Assembly (NCBI GenBank): GCA_015058145.1
Contig: SVCX01000012.1
Span: 1-32,209 of the forward strand
DNA length: 32,209 nucleotides
Reading direction: 5' to 3'
Origin: Clostridiales bacterium
Lineage (GTDB): Bacteria > Bacillota > Clostridia > Peptostreptococcales > Anaerovoracaceae
Shown here: piece by piece, positions 6,006 to 13,708 of the stretch
How positions within the stretch are numbered: position 1 is the first letter of the stretch
Layout: each line of letters opens with the position of its first letter
Translations under genes and position numbers: made by a program
Notes under the pieces: generated by a model
Seen by the model: only the letters and a program-made list of their open reading frames with translations
The model's database searches: none
Told to the model about the DNA's origin: nothing

Positions 6006-6950
6006 ATGAAATACTATCTTCTCGATTATGAAAACGTGAACTCAACAGGATTGGATGGTGTCCGTGAACTCGGTGCAGACAGCCGGATCATACTGTTCTA
6101 TACGAAGAATTCCAGCAAGATCGACCTGGGAATGGTCAATTTGCTGCGCGACATGAAAGCGGAACTGTCGATTATTGAGGTCCATCACGGTAAACAGGCG
6201 CTGGACATCCAGCTGGCCTCTTATCTTGGCTATCTGATTGGAACGGAGCCGAATGACTCAGAGTACTACATCATCAGCAAGGACAAAGGCTACCGCAATG
6301 TCCAGAGTTTCTGGCCTGACCGCCACATCGTTCTCTGCAAGAATCTGAATGCGGACAGTGAAATCGTCGATGAGCCGGCCGAAGAAAAGAAGACAGCTTC
6401 CAAATCCCGCTCCAGAGGCGGGCGGAAATCCACTGCCACAACGACATCCAATGCAAAGGCAGCAAAGTCGACGGAAGAGCTGAAGGCAGAAGAGCTAAAG
6501 CAGGCAGAACCAACAGAAGAGCCAAAACCAGCAGAAGCTCCGAAGCCAAATGCTTTTGCAGAAGCTGCTGCCATCGCCAAGGCCGTCGTAGAAGCAAAGA
6601 AGGCCAGAAACGAGGCAGAGCAGAAGAAAAAAGCCGAGTCCAAGCAGAAGACTCCGGCAAAGAAGAAGGCGGCGGAAAAGAAAGCTGAGCCTAAGAAAAA
6701 AGCCGAGCCGAAGAAAAAAACGACCGCGAAGCAGAAGGCTTCTGACGCCCGCGCTGAAGCCAACAACGAGATCCAGAAGATTCTCAGCAAGGAAGGATTC
6801 CCGGAAGAAGTGGTCAACTCCACTGCATCCTTTGTGTCCAAGAACATCGGCAAGGAAGGATACAAACAGAAAATCTACCGCGGCATCATCAAAGAAAATG
6901 GCCAGAAACAAGGTCTGGCCATCTATCGACTGATCAAAGACAGAGTCTGA
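6006..6950 (+). CDS. NYN/PIN-like nuclease-domain protein with Lys-rich linker
   Basis: A 314-residue protein in three parts. Residues 1-110 form a PIN/NYN-like domain: YLLDYENVNSTGLDGV with the leading Asp, then IILFYTKNSSKI, ALDIQLASYLGYLIG and YYIISKDKGY carry the expected acidic residues, as in RNases of this fold. Residues 125-245 are a low-complexity Lys/Ala/Glu/Pro region including tandem AEPKKK units, probably flexible and nucleic-acid binding. The last 65 residues form a helical domain (EIQKILSKEGFPEEVVN to the end) often paired with such domains in Clostridia. Target unknown. The start at 6006 rests on domain alignment and promoter position; the ribosome site is weak. Confidence 0.82.
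   Translation: MKYYLLDYENVNSTGLDGVRELGADSRIILFYTKNSSKIDLGMVNLLRDMKAELSIIEVHHGKQALDIQLASYLGYLIGTEPNDSEYYIISKDKGYRNVQSFWPDRHIVLCKNLNADSEIVDEPAEEKKTASKSRSRGGRKSTATTTSNAKAAKSTEELKAEELKQAEPTEEPKPAEAPKPNAFAEAAAIAKAVVEAKKARNEAEQKKKAESKQKTPAKKKAAEKKAEPKKKAEPKKKTTAKQKASDARAEANNEIQKILSKEGFPEEVVNSTASFVSKNIGKEGYKQKIYRGIIKENGQKQGLAIYRLIKDRV
6898..6922 (-). terminator. Terminator inside the 3' end of the NYN-like gene
   Basis: Perfect 8-bp stem (6898-6905 with 6915-6922, ATGGCCAG/CTGGCCAT) and a 9-nt loop. On the minus strand it is followed by TTTTCTTTG. It would end transcripts of the convergent gene 6959-7783 while lying within codons of the plus-strand gene. Confidence 0.7.
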
Positions 6951-6958
6951 TTATTCAA

Positions 6959-7783
6959 TTACCAAAGGCACTTATCGATCATGTCTTTGCCCCGCAATAC
7001 GTCCATGCACTCCTGTGCAAAGGCACCGTCGACGCCATAGACGATCCCTGCAAGTCCCCCTGCGACGGCTCCTGTCGTATCCGTATCATCGCCCAGGTTC
7101 ACCGCTGCGAGAACGGTGTCTTTGAAGTTATCGTACTTCGCCAATACCCACAGGGATGCTTCCAGGGTCTCAACAACGTAGCCGCCGGATCTGATGTCAT
7201 CCTCCTCCAGCTGATTGATTTTGCATAATCTGTCGAATGGCGCGTCATACTGCAGCGTCGGGATGATATCCTGAATCGTCTCCCCTGCCAGCAGTCTGCA
7301 TGCGATATGCACATAGATGACGCAGGCGTCTTTGGAAATCTTATGTCCGTGTGTGATGGCCGAAACCTCACGGATTTCATGATCGGTGCAATCGACGAAG
7401 GCAAGGGGCAGGATCCTCATCAGTGACCCGTTTCCGTTGCTGCGTTCGTCTGTTCCCGGAAGACCTGTATCCAGGGCGTTGCTTGTCCCAATACCGATGT
7501 CGAACAGTTTCCCATTACAATTGAAGTCCTTACTGCCTTTCCAGTCCAGGAAGTTGTTCACCATATCATAGAGAACCACTTTCCCATCGTTGTCCTTCAG
7601 GGCTTTCGCTGTGGCAATGGTCATGGATGTGTCATCCGACCAGGTGCCTTCCGGCTGATAGTGGGTCCCGAAGCCTGTCATCCCTGTACATTCGAACTCT
7701 CCCCGATTCTCAAATTCATAAGGCACACCCAGCGCATCTCCAATCGCCAACCCATATACTGCATTTCTCAATTTTTCATTCAT
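6959..7783 (-). CDS. ADP-ribosylglycohydrolase family protein
   Basis: A complete 274-residue DraG/ARH-type hydrolase. Metal-binding motifs are visible: WSDDTSMT near residue 48 and NLGDDTDTTGAVAGGLAG near residue 230. ALGVPYEF and GNGSLMRILPLAF fit as well. The family removes ADP-ribose from modified targets or cleaves related metabolites. AGGAGG lies 7 bases before the ATG. A TATAAT at 7826-7831 (minus) is the likely -10, with a poor -35. It is convergent with the NYN-like gene, 8 bases apart. Only distantly similar to the fragment at 1-297. Confidence 0.93.
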   Translation of the reverse strand: MNEKLRNAVYGLAIGDALGVPYEFENRGEFECTGMTGFGTHYQPEGTWSDDTSMTIATAKALKDNDGKVVLYDMVNNFLDWKGSKDFNCNGKLFDIGIGTSNALDTGLPGTDERSNGNGSLMRILPLAFVDCTDHEIREVSAITHGHKISKDACVIYVHIACRLLAGETIQDIIPTLQYDAPFDRLCKINQLEEDDIRSGGYVVETLEASLWVLAKYDNFKDTVLAAVNLGDDTDTTGAVAGGLAGIVYGVDGAFAQECMDVLRGKDMIDKCLW

Positions 7784-7837
7784 ATGTGTGCCTCCTTTCG
7801 TCCCTCACCTCTATCTTACAGTTACATTATAGCGTCT

Positions 7838-7872
7838 CAAAAACAGAAATGGTCGCCCATCAGGCGACATTT
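7838..7872 (-). terminator. Terminator of the WYL regulator gene
   Basis: On the minus strand, AAATGTCGCC and GGCGACCATTT form a stem with one bulged base around a 4-5-nt loop, followed by CTGTTTTTG. It sits right after the stop at 7874. Confidence 0.75.
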
Positions 7873-7873
7873 C

Positions 7874-8866
7874 TTAATCCGCATACTGTGCGGTCAGCCG
7901 TTTTGCCGCCTGCCGCATCTGGGCGACGACGTCATCCGGTCCTGTGATCTTCACGCCTTCTCCCAAGGCGATGATCCACCCGATAAACTGCTCGCTGACA
8001 GCGACACTGACGGTGATGCTGAAGTGGTCCTCATCTTCCGGCACGATGATGATATCTTTGCCGAACCGGTCGATCATGACGCCGACCAGATCGTTGGACG
8101 CCTCGATGGTGACTTTCTTCTCCTCGCCGCCGAACATGCCGAAGAGGCTCTTCGTGTAGTGCGGCAAGTCAAATTCCTTGAATTCCTGCTTGCCTTCGCG
8201 CCGTTCGTCAACGGTTTCTATATTCAGCATCTTATCCACTCGGTAGTGGCGGATTGTCCCATCTGCTGAGTTGTATGCGACCAGATAGTAGTTCTCATCA
8301 TCCCACATGAGACCCCACGGGCTCGTCTGGTACCACTGCCCGTCCCGGCGCAGTTCCATCTCCTTCTTCACGTTCCACTGATAGTACTTGAACCGGATCT
8401 GGCTGTCCGTCGCAATGGCCTCATGGAGTCTGTCCACGTTGTAGTAGATGCTCTCGTTCATGGTTTTGACGCGTCCTGCAATGAAGACCTGCCTTTGCAG
8501 CTTCTTTGCATCGTGTCTGCTGGCGAGGGATGCGATCTTGCGGATCAGTTCGCCGGACTTGCGGTCGGTGATGAACTTAGCCGACTGTACGGAATCAACC
8601 AAAAGCTTCAGTTCCGGCAGTTCGAACTCCCGTGCACCCACATAGTAATACCATTTGCGGCCATCCTGCTCGCTGATGATGTCCAGCCCAAAGGTCCGCA
8701 GTTCCTCCATGTCCATGTAGAGGGTTTTCCGGTCTGCGTTGACACCATATGCCTGCAGCTTCTCGATGAGCTGGGGCATGGTCAGCCCATGCTGCTCGTC
8801 CGTCTCCTCCAGAAAAATCCTCGTCAGATACAGCATTTTCAGTTTTTGATTGGAACCCTTTGCCAT
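7874..8866 (-). CDS. HTH and WYL-domain transcriptional regulator
   Basis: A 330-residue DeoR/YafY-like regulator. An N-terminal winged helix region (about residues 8-80, NQKLKMLYLTRIFLEE and VNADRKTLYMDMEELRTFG) is followed by a WYL domain at about 140-230 (WGLMWDDENYYLVAYN, then HYRVDKM) and a C-terminal WCX part. WYL domains bind ligands, including nucleic acid or nucleotides, and regulate DNA-damage, carbohydrate or defence genes. GGGAG lies 8 bases before the ATG. The upstream region holds a promoter and three spaced inverted repeats, plausible operators for self-regulation, which is inference. Confidence 0.92.
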   Translation of the reverse strand: MAKGSNQKLKMLYLTRIFLEETDEQHGLTMPQLIEKLQAYGVNADRKTLYMDMEELRTFGLDIISEQDGRKWYYYVGAREFELPELKLLVDSVQSAKFITDRKSGELIRKIASLASRHDAKKLQRQVFIAGRVKTMNESIYYNVDRLHEAIATDSQIRFKYYQWNVKKEMELRRDGQWYQTSPWGLMWDDENYYLVAYNSADGTIRHYRVDKMLNIETVDERREGKQEFKEFDLPHYTKSLFGMFGGEEKKVTIEASNDLVGVMIDRFGKDIIIVPEDEDHFSITVSVAVSEQFIGWIIALGEGVKITGPDDVVAQMRQAAKRLTAQYAD

Positions 8867-8898
8867 GATTGTCTACTCCCTACTTTTGTGTTTACTGT

Positions 8899-8927
8899 AT
8901 TATAAAACAGGAATGCATTCTCTGAAA
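8899..8927 (-). promoter_or_regulatory. Promoter of the WYL regulator
   Basis: On the minus strand: TTTCAG (8922-8927), a 17-bp spacer, then TATAAT (8899-8904). The first inverted-repeat arm (8937-8942) lies 9 bp upstream of the -35 box. Confidence 0.65.
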
Positions 8928-8936
8928 TATCAAAAG

Positions 8937-9177
8937 TGCCCCTTATTATCGTATTATCAATGTCTTTTGACATCATTGGGGCAACATTTCTCTTTAATAA
9001 ATCTGTTTCTCAAGTTACTCTTTTGCCCCTCTTTCATTAAAAAACAATGCTTCCAATCTATCATGGGGCAACATTTGATTTATTTTACCTGTCTTGTTAC
9101 TATCTTTTCTAATCCCGTTTGCTGTATGTTTGCCCCCGAGTTCTCCAAAACCCTTGATAATACGTCGTCATGGGGCA
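8937..9177. repeat. Three TGCCCC-N35-GGGGCA inverted-repeat units
   Basis: This holds most of the 368-bp gap between 8866 and 9235, where I see no gene. Arms lie at 8937-8942/8978-8983, 9024-9029/9065-9070 and 9131-9136/9172-9177. The distance between arms is exactly 35 bp in all three, although the inner sequences differ. Units 1 and 2 also share GGGGCAACATTT at the right arm and a later GTTACT. Units start 87 and 107 bp apart. They may be operators for the adjacent WYL protein or RNA hairpins. Confidence 0.75.
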
Positions 9178-9234
9178 CAGTGAGCGAGCATGTGACTTTA
9201 TCTTCCCCGCTTTCCTAAACTCGTGGCGTAATCT

Positions 9235-9663
9235 TCATATTCTCTCAATTATGGCATTCACCGGCTTCTCGATCACAAGGCTTGTGATCAGGCCGACCAG
9301 ATGGAGAATCGGATAGGTCGACCACCATACAGAGATGAGGTCACTTCCGAATCCGACATTGATGATCGCCAGGCAGAAGCTGATGATTGTCACGTAGATG
9401 GCGTTGATGATGAAGTTTCTGGCCAGCATCTCGCCAAAGGTTCCCGGCTTCTGTTTGCAGACTGTTTCGGCGAACCAGGCTCCGATCAGTCCCACCGGAA
9501 TAATCGCAGCTGCAATGGTATTGATCGTAAAGGCACAGCACGCACCTTTCATCCACCCTGCCGCCGTATCACCGCCGGCGAGATAAACCGCCGTCGAATT
9601 GATCGAAATGGCCATCAGTACATTCGTCAGTACATTCCATTTTAAAAACTTGTCTTTCGTCAT
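9235..9663 (-). CDS. Four-helix integral membrane protein of unknown function
   Basis: A 142-residue protein with four hydrophobic segments, roughly at residues 10-30, 42-65, 82-105 and 115-135, without obvious charged catalytic residues. The repeated pattern of two paired helices (NVLMAISINSTAVYL and INAIYVTIISFCLAI) suggests internal duplication, as in some small DUF membrane families, but I cannot name one. It follows the GNAT gene by 12 bases and is probably co-transcribed with it. The ribosome site is weak (AGAAAG). Confidence 0.75.
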   Translation of the reverse strand: MTKDKFLKWNVLTNVLMAISINSTAVYLAGGDTAAGWMKGACCAFTINTIAAAIIPVGLIGAWFAETVCKQKPGTFGEMLARNFIINAIYVTIISFCLAIINVGFGSDLISVWWSTYPILHLVGLITSLVIEKPVNAIIERI

Positions 9664-9675
9664 ATCTTTCTAGCC

Positions 9676-10092
9676 TTATTCCATCCACTTGGTCATGCCG
9701 GCACCCATGTGGCCTTCGCCCGGACGGCGTCTGAATCCGAATTTTTCGTAGAATTCTTCTTTGCCTTCTGCTGCCATCAGGTAGACCATCATAGTCGGTT
9801 TGCCTACCTTCTCCTGGGAAAGCCACGCATCAATTTCTTCGACCATGTGCCGTCCGATACCCTGTCCCTGATACTCCGGAGCTACGATCACATCCACGAT
9901 CAGGTAGATATATCCCCGGTCGCTGATGACCCGGGCAATGCTGATCGGCTTGTCTTCATCCCATGCGGAAATCAGGAAGGCTGAATTACGTAAGCCTTCC
10001 TCGGCCTGTTCCAAAGACAGACTGCGCCAGCCAGCGCCGACACGGAGATTATTGTATTCAGTTGGAGGGATGGTGTGTTTGTAGGTGATCAT
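9676..10092 (-). CDS. GNAT family N-acetyltransferase
   Basis: A 138-residue protein with the acetyl-CoA binding motif A, DVIVAPEYQGQGIGRHMVEEI (Q/RxxGxG/A as QGQGIG), and a C-terminal motif B region, EFYEKFGFRRRP. It would transfer an acetyl group to a small-molecule amine or a protein N-terminus; the substrate is unknown. Its ATG overlaps the stop of a DUF1653 gene fragment in ATGA form, showing an ancestral DUF1653-GNAT coupling. Membrane protein gene 9235-9663 follows. Confidence 0.92.
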   Translation of the reverse strand: MITYKHTIPPTEYNNLRVGAGWRSLSLEQAEEGLRNSAFLISAWDEDKPISIARVISDRGYIYLIVDVIVAPEYQGQGIGRHMVEEIDAWLSQEKVGKPTMMVYLMAAEGKEEFYEKFGFRRRPGEGHMGAGMTKWME

Positions 10093-10151
10093 TTATCCTC
10101 GACCTTCTCAAATCTGTATTTCTGCTTGATGTTTGGATACTTCTCATATCC
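10089..10151 (-). pseudogene. C-terminal fragment of a DUF1653 gene
   Basis: The 20 codons before the stop read GYEKYPNIKQKYRFEKVEDK, close to [20 protein letters not shown] in the intact DUF1653 protein at 10919-11209. No start codon or N-terminal part is present upstream. It is a relic left next to the GNAT gene, probably from duplication and deletion. Confidence 0.8.
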
Positions 10152-10166
10152 CCATCATTCATCCAT

Positions 10167-10922
10167 CTAATTTGAATAAATCGTTATCTTCACATCTCCA
10201 TTGCCCAGTAGTTCCGTCAGTTCATCCTCTGTCAGATTCACATGTCCCAGCATCGTATAGTCCCAGGAATTAGAGCCATAGAATATGACGATCTGATCTC
10301 CGGAATACAAAACGATATCGCCTGCCTTTGCAGTTATCTGCTTATTATCGCTGGTAATGCCCTGTCCGATTGATCCAACCTGTTCGAAATCACTGTACAT
10401 ACTCATCTGGATCGTGATCGGTTCGTTCTCCGCCAAAGATTTCAGCTCAGAAACAGAAGTGTTCTTCTCCCAACTGACCGGGACTTCTGTATTTCCAATC
10501 AGTAGTTTCATGTCACCCTCCGTCTGGTCTGTTACAATTTCACCCGTCCAGGTGTTGATCCCGCCGAATTCATACACATTGGTATATCCCATGTCAGCAA
10601 GTTTCTGGGATGCATCTTTACTGCGATTGCCGCTGCGGCAGTATATCAGGAGAACCTGATCCTTATCTGGAAGCTCGCTCGGAGGATTTGTTCCTATCGT
10701 CTCGTTCGGGATGCAGATTGCACCAGGAATATGCCCACTATTGAATTCTTCCTGCGTGCGCACATCAATGATCTTATGCATGTCCTCAAGTTGCATCATT
10801 TCCTGCGCTTCTTCCTGCGTGATCTGAGTGTAGCCTGAATCTGTATCTGATGAGCCTGCACACCCGGTCAATGCTATCATCATCACTATTAAAAATATGA
10901 GTACTATTCTTGCTTTCATCAT
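10167..10922 (-). CDS. Rhodanese/cyclophilin-like fusion lipoprotein
   Basis: A 251-residue lipoprotein (lipobox ALTGC, Cys 21). Residues about 30-130 form a rhodanese domain with the active-site loop YCRSGNRS, whose Cys would carry a persulfide, and [11 protein letters not shown]. Residues about 138-251 ([14 protein letters not shown] onward, [26 protein letters not shown]) match the bacterial cyclophilin-like fold family, which lacks proven isomerase activity. The fusion places sulfur chemistry or sensing outside the membrane; the role is unknown. Its ATG overlaps the DUF1653 stop (ATGA), so the two are translationally coupled. Confidence 0.85.
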   Translation of the reverse strand: MMKARIVLIFLIVMMIALTGCAGSSDTDSGYTQITQEEAQEMMQLEDMHKIIDVRTQEEFNSGHIPGAICIPNETIGTNPPSELPDKDQVLLIYCRSGNRSKDASQKLADMGYTNVYEFGGINTWTGEIVTDQTEGDMKLLIGNTEVPVSWEKNTSVSELKSLAENEPITIQMSMYSDFEQVGSIGQGITSDNKQITAKAGDIVLYSGDQIVIFYGSNSWDYTMLGHVNLTEDELTELLGNGDVKITIYSN

Positions 10923-11209
10923 TTCCTCGGCAGCTTAAACGCTTCTGATACCTTTTCAAACCTGTGCTTCTGCTTGATGTCCGGATACTTCTCGTGATCC
11001 ACCTCGCTCAAAAACATTTCAAGCGGCCTTACATACATTCCTTTATCCTCGTACAAAGGCTGATACACCATCATCGGTTCACCTGTTTCGCTGTGAGTAG
11101 CGATTCCTATGATCTTATATAGATATTTGTTTTGTGCTAAGGCTTTTGCGTCCAACGTTTCACGTTTGAAGTGCTGGACGATGTCGCCTGGGGTAAATCT
11201 GTTTTCCAT
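10919..11209 (-). CDS. DUF1653 family protein
   Basis: A 96-residue protein starting [17 protein letters not shown]. The pattern of [30 protein letters not shown] and [14 protein letters not shown] is diagnostic of DUF1653, a small beta-rich domain of unknown role. The ORF extends to 11239, but the ATG at 11209 matches the family start and has a GAGAGA-like site. It couples to the lipoprotein gene by a 4-base overlap. Confidence 0.88.
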   Translation of the reverse strand: MENRFTPGDIVQHFKRETLDAKALAQNKYLYKIIGIATHSETGEPMMVYQPLYEDKGMYVRPLEMFLSEVDHEKYPDIKQKHRFEKVSEAFKLPRK

Positions 11210-11265
11210 TGGATCATCTCTCTGATATAAGATTACCATAACAAATTGTTGTAATAAAGCAAGAA

Positions 11266-11289
11266 GAGAGACAGTGTTTGCAGTCTCTC
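11266..11289 (-). terminator. Terminator hairpin after the gene at 11394
   Basis: Perfect 7-bp stem (GAGAGAC at 11266-11272 with GTCTCTC at 11283-11289) and a 10-nt loop, followed on the minus strand by TTCTTGCTTTATT. It separates the accessory block from the DUF1653 operon. Confidence 0.65.
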
Positions 11290-11393
11290 AGTTATATTCG
11301 TATTATTTATATGTCCAAGTCCCTCTCAGAACCAGCTCCTATGCTTTAGGAATAGTCAAATGCCTATAATTATCTTCTATCATCTCTTTTATA

Positions 11394-11684
11394 TTAATAA
11401 TTAACCCAATAGTATGCATTACACCTTGAGCACGGTTCTAAACCCCAAGCAACAGCTTGACCATATGTAGTCTCAAAACAACTACTCCGAAGACAGCTAC
11501 ATCCACTAACGTGATAACAATTCCCTGTTTTTGTATAAAAAACGGTTGTATCATCTATTTCTTCCTGTGTCCTGCTTTCGGTAACCATGCTAGACAATCT
11601 AGTAGTATCAAGATTAGGGATTACAAAAGCAACAATAATTAAGACTGCAATTAAACATCCAATCTGAACAATTCTTTTTTTCAT
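11394..11684 (-). CDS. Membrane-anchored Cys-rich protein, Ada-like zinc-binding tail
   Basis: A 96-residue protein with one N-terminal membrane helix (VQIGCLIAVLIIVAFVI). The extracytoplasmic part has VFYTKTGNCYHVSGCSCLR and ends GLEPCSRCNAYYW. The pattern YxTxTGxxYHxxxCxxL...PCxxC is that of small Ada-like metal-binding domains often found at the ends of secreted or membrane proteins in Firmicutes; it probably binds Zn through Cys/His. Function unknown. GGAGAG precedes the ATG. Confidence 0.72.
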   Translation of the reverse strand: MKKRIVQIGCLIAVLIIVAFVIPNLDTTRLSSMVTESRTQEEIDDTTVFYTKTGNCYHVSGCSCLRSSCFETTYGQAVAWGLEPCSRCNAYYWVNY

Positions 11685-11714
11685 TATTTATCTCTCCAAT
11701 TAACTATTCCAAAT

Positions 11715-11813
11715 TCATAAATGAACGATTGGACTAATGATTAAACCAATAATCAGGTAATGCGGAACCATAAATACAATTGCTGCAAGGAGAATAGCCT
11801 CTATTTTTTGCAT
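11715..11813 (-). CDS. Possible 32-residue hydrophobic peptide
   Basis: ATG at 11813 overlaps the 3' end of the methylase fragment in another frame. The product MQKIEAILLAAIVFMVPHYL continues with IIGLIISPIVHL, almost wholly hydrophobic. There is no strong ribosome site, so translation would rely on coupling. It could be a small membrane peptide or a chance ORF. Confidence 0.4.
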   Translation of the reverse strand: MQKIEAILLAAIVFMVPHYLIIGLIISPIVHL

Positions 11814-12484
11814 TTTCGCTCAACTTCTTTTACAACATCTGCATACATAATTTTCTTGCCCTCACGCATGCAATAGACTTCCGTTTTGTCTCCACCGCCG
11901 TCTACGTATCTTCGTAGAATAACGGATGCGTACTTCTCGTCAAGTTCCATCGTATAGCAGATACGATTCAGTTCCTCACAGGCCATTAGCGTTGATCCGC
12001 TGCCACCAAAGGTATCCATTACAATGCTATTCGCCTGGGTGGAATTGCTGATCGGATAAGCGAGCAGATCAAGCGGCTTTGATGTTGGATGGTCGTTATT
12101 TCTCTTTGGTTTATCAAAGTTCCATACAGTGGTCTGTTTCCTGTCGGAATACCACTTATGGTTTGCACCTTTGAGATACCCGTAAAGGATCGGCTCATGC
12201 CTCCATTGGTAGTCTGAGTATCCCGGCACCAGGGAGTTTTTGACCCAGATGCACACGCCGGAAAGATGAAAACCAGCATCTAAAAAGGCCTGACGGAATG
12301 TCAGACCTTCAGTATCTGCATGGAAACAATAAATACATCCTCCCTTTTGCAAATGCTCTCTCATATTGACAAAAGAATCAAAGAGGAACTTGTAGAACTC
12401 CGTCCCCTTAATACTGTCGTTTTGTATCGTAAGTCCTGCCTCGCTCTTAAAGGATACGCCATATGGCGGATCGGTAAGAACCAT
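11801..12484 (-). pseudogene. 5'-truncated DNA methyltransferase (DPPY, beta-type order)
   Basis: The remaining 227 codons hold MVLTDPPYG (catalytic motif IV) at the very start and DTFGGSGSTLMACEELN (SAM-binding motif I) near residue 165. This is the order of beta-class N6-adenine/N4-cytosine methylases. Full-length relatives carry 150-200 residues before DPPY, often with a ParB-like domain, as in phage methylases. The upstream in-frame codons still read LKVAN, matching the family, but a TGA follows within nine codons. The gene has therefore lost its 5' part. The terminator at 12527-12558 sits right before the break. It may yield a protein but lacks the N-terminal region. Confidence 0.8.
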
Positions 12485-12526
12485 ATTCGCTACCTTCAGT
12501 TGTTGTCTTCATGTTTAATTCCTTCC

Positions 12527-12558
12527 ATAAAAAAACAGCTGCCTATTCAGCAACTGTT
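12527..12558 (-). terminator. Terminator after the 12597-13658 gene
   Basis: 9-bp stem with one G-U pair (12534-12542 with 12550-12558) and a 7-nt loop, followed on the minus strand by seven T residues. Confidence 0.8.
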
Positions 12559-12596
12559 TTCACTCTTTTTCAAGTATTATTGCATCCTCAAATGAT

Positions 12597-13658
12597 TCAC
12601 TTATTAATAATTTGGTTTACCTTGTTCTCGACACTTGCATAGAAATAACGGTTACTATGCTCATCTGGAATGTTGTACTTTAGTTTTTTACTTACATCTT
12701 TTAATGAGAATCTTCCTTTCTTTCTCCCTACAAGGATTGCTTCTTTAAATATTTCAAAAGATTCTTCCTTCTCAAAGTATTTAAAAGGCAGTGTCATTTC
12801 AAGTGAGGCGATTTGCCTGCTGCTTATAAATCTTTCTCGGATATCATCCCATTCAAGATTCAAGTTCTCCTGAACTTTTAAAAACGGAACGGTAACGTAA
12901 TAATTATTGATTTCGAGCATGAAAATATCAGGCATACCATTTTCTAAATACTGCTTTTCCCATCCATCTTTAATCTTTTCAGTGGAAATCGCAGTTAGCT
13001 CATTCTTTTCCTTCATACCTGAAGTCTCAACATAGGCTGCTGCAAAGATGAACTCCAACGCCTGCTCATACTTCTTCTCCTCCAAAAGCAAGCTTGCCAT
13101 ATTCCCATAATTTGCAGATAGGCTTTCCCACATGCCCTTCCTAATATATTTCATTAAACGTCTATTGAATATTCCCCATGCAATATCGGCATTCTGTACC
13201 TTGTGCAGATTAGGGGCATTCTTAAAATCACTGATTGTAAGTGCATACTGAGCATGCTCATGAAGATATACGACATAATCAAGCTTTTTCAGTTCGTCTT
13301 TTCCTGTATCCGTAATCTTAACTATATTGTCTTCATCAGAAAGACATCCTTGTCTGATGTAGGAAGACATTACTCTGTTGAAATCAATTCCATATGAGTT
13401 CGCAAACCACTTCGGAAACTTGTTGGATGTCTTGTCATACCCCTTCTTCTTTTTTGCAAGCCACCACAAGACTAAAACATCATTTTCTGCACTTTGTGCC
13501 GTTTCTCTATTCCGAGCAGTCTGAACATATTGCATGGAAGGTGCCGATGAGGAATAAACCTTCTTTTTATCAGACTTTAACTCGTTTTTAGGTTTCGAGC
13601 CTTGCTCCGGTTTGGATTCTGCTTCTTTCTTACCAAAAAGTGAACTGAATAATCCCAT
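12597..13658 (-). CDS. Unknown protein with SAP-like winged region
   Basis: A 353-residue soluble protein. After a basic low-complexity start (residues 1-55) comes VLVLWWLAKKKKGY, then FPKWFANSYGIDFNRVMSSYIRQGCL, a helical pattern I have seen in Firmicute SAP-like or winged-helix hypothetical proteins. A tetratricopeptide-like stretch (YGNMASLLLEEKKYEQALEFIFAAAY) follows. The C-terminal half has no recognisable motif. It has an AAGGAAAAAG site and its own terminator. It lies between the SAM-synthetase-like gene and the broken methylase in the defence block. Function unknown. Confidence 0.75.
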   Translation of the reverse strand: MGLFSSLFGKKEAESKPEQGSKPKNELKSDKKKVYSSSAPSMQYVQTARNRETAQSAENDVLVLWWLAKKKKGYDKTSNKFPKWFANSYGIDFNRVMSSYIRQGCLSDEDNIVKITDTGKDELKKLDYVVYLHEHAQYALTISDFKNAPNLHKVQNADIAWGIFNRRLMKYIRKGMWESLSANYGNMASLLLEEKKYEQALEFIFAAAYVETSGMKEKNELTAISTEKIKDGWEKQYLENGMPDIFMLEINNYYVTVPFLKVQENLNLEWDDIRERFISSRQIASLEMTLPFKYFEKEESFEIFKEAILVGRKKGRFSLKDVSKKLKYNIPDEHSNRYFYASVENKVNQIINK

Positions 13659-13708
13659 ACTTTTTCCTTTCTTAAATCTGAATGAATTTGTATATTGATT
13701 ATATCATT

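Noticed and set aside
8937-9177. The GGGGCA repeats as CRISPR or as a small mobile element
   Set aside because: Conserved parts are only 6-12 bp, there is no target-site duplication that I can see, and the fixed 35-bp distance fits operators better.
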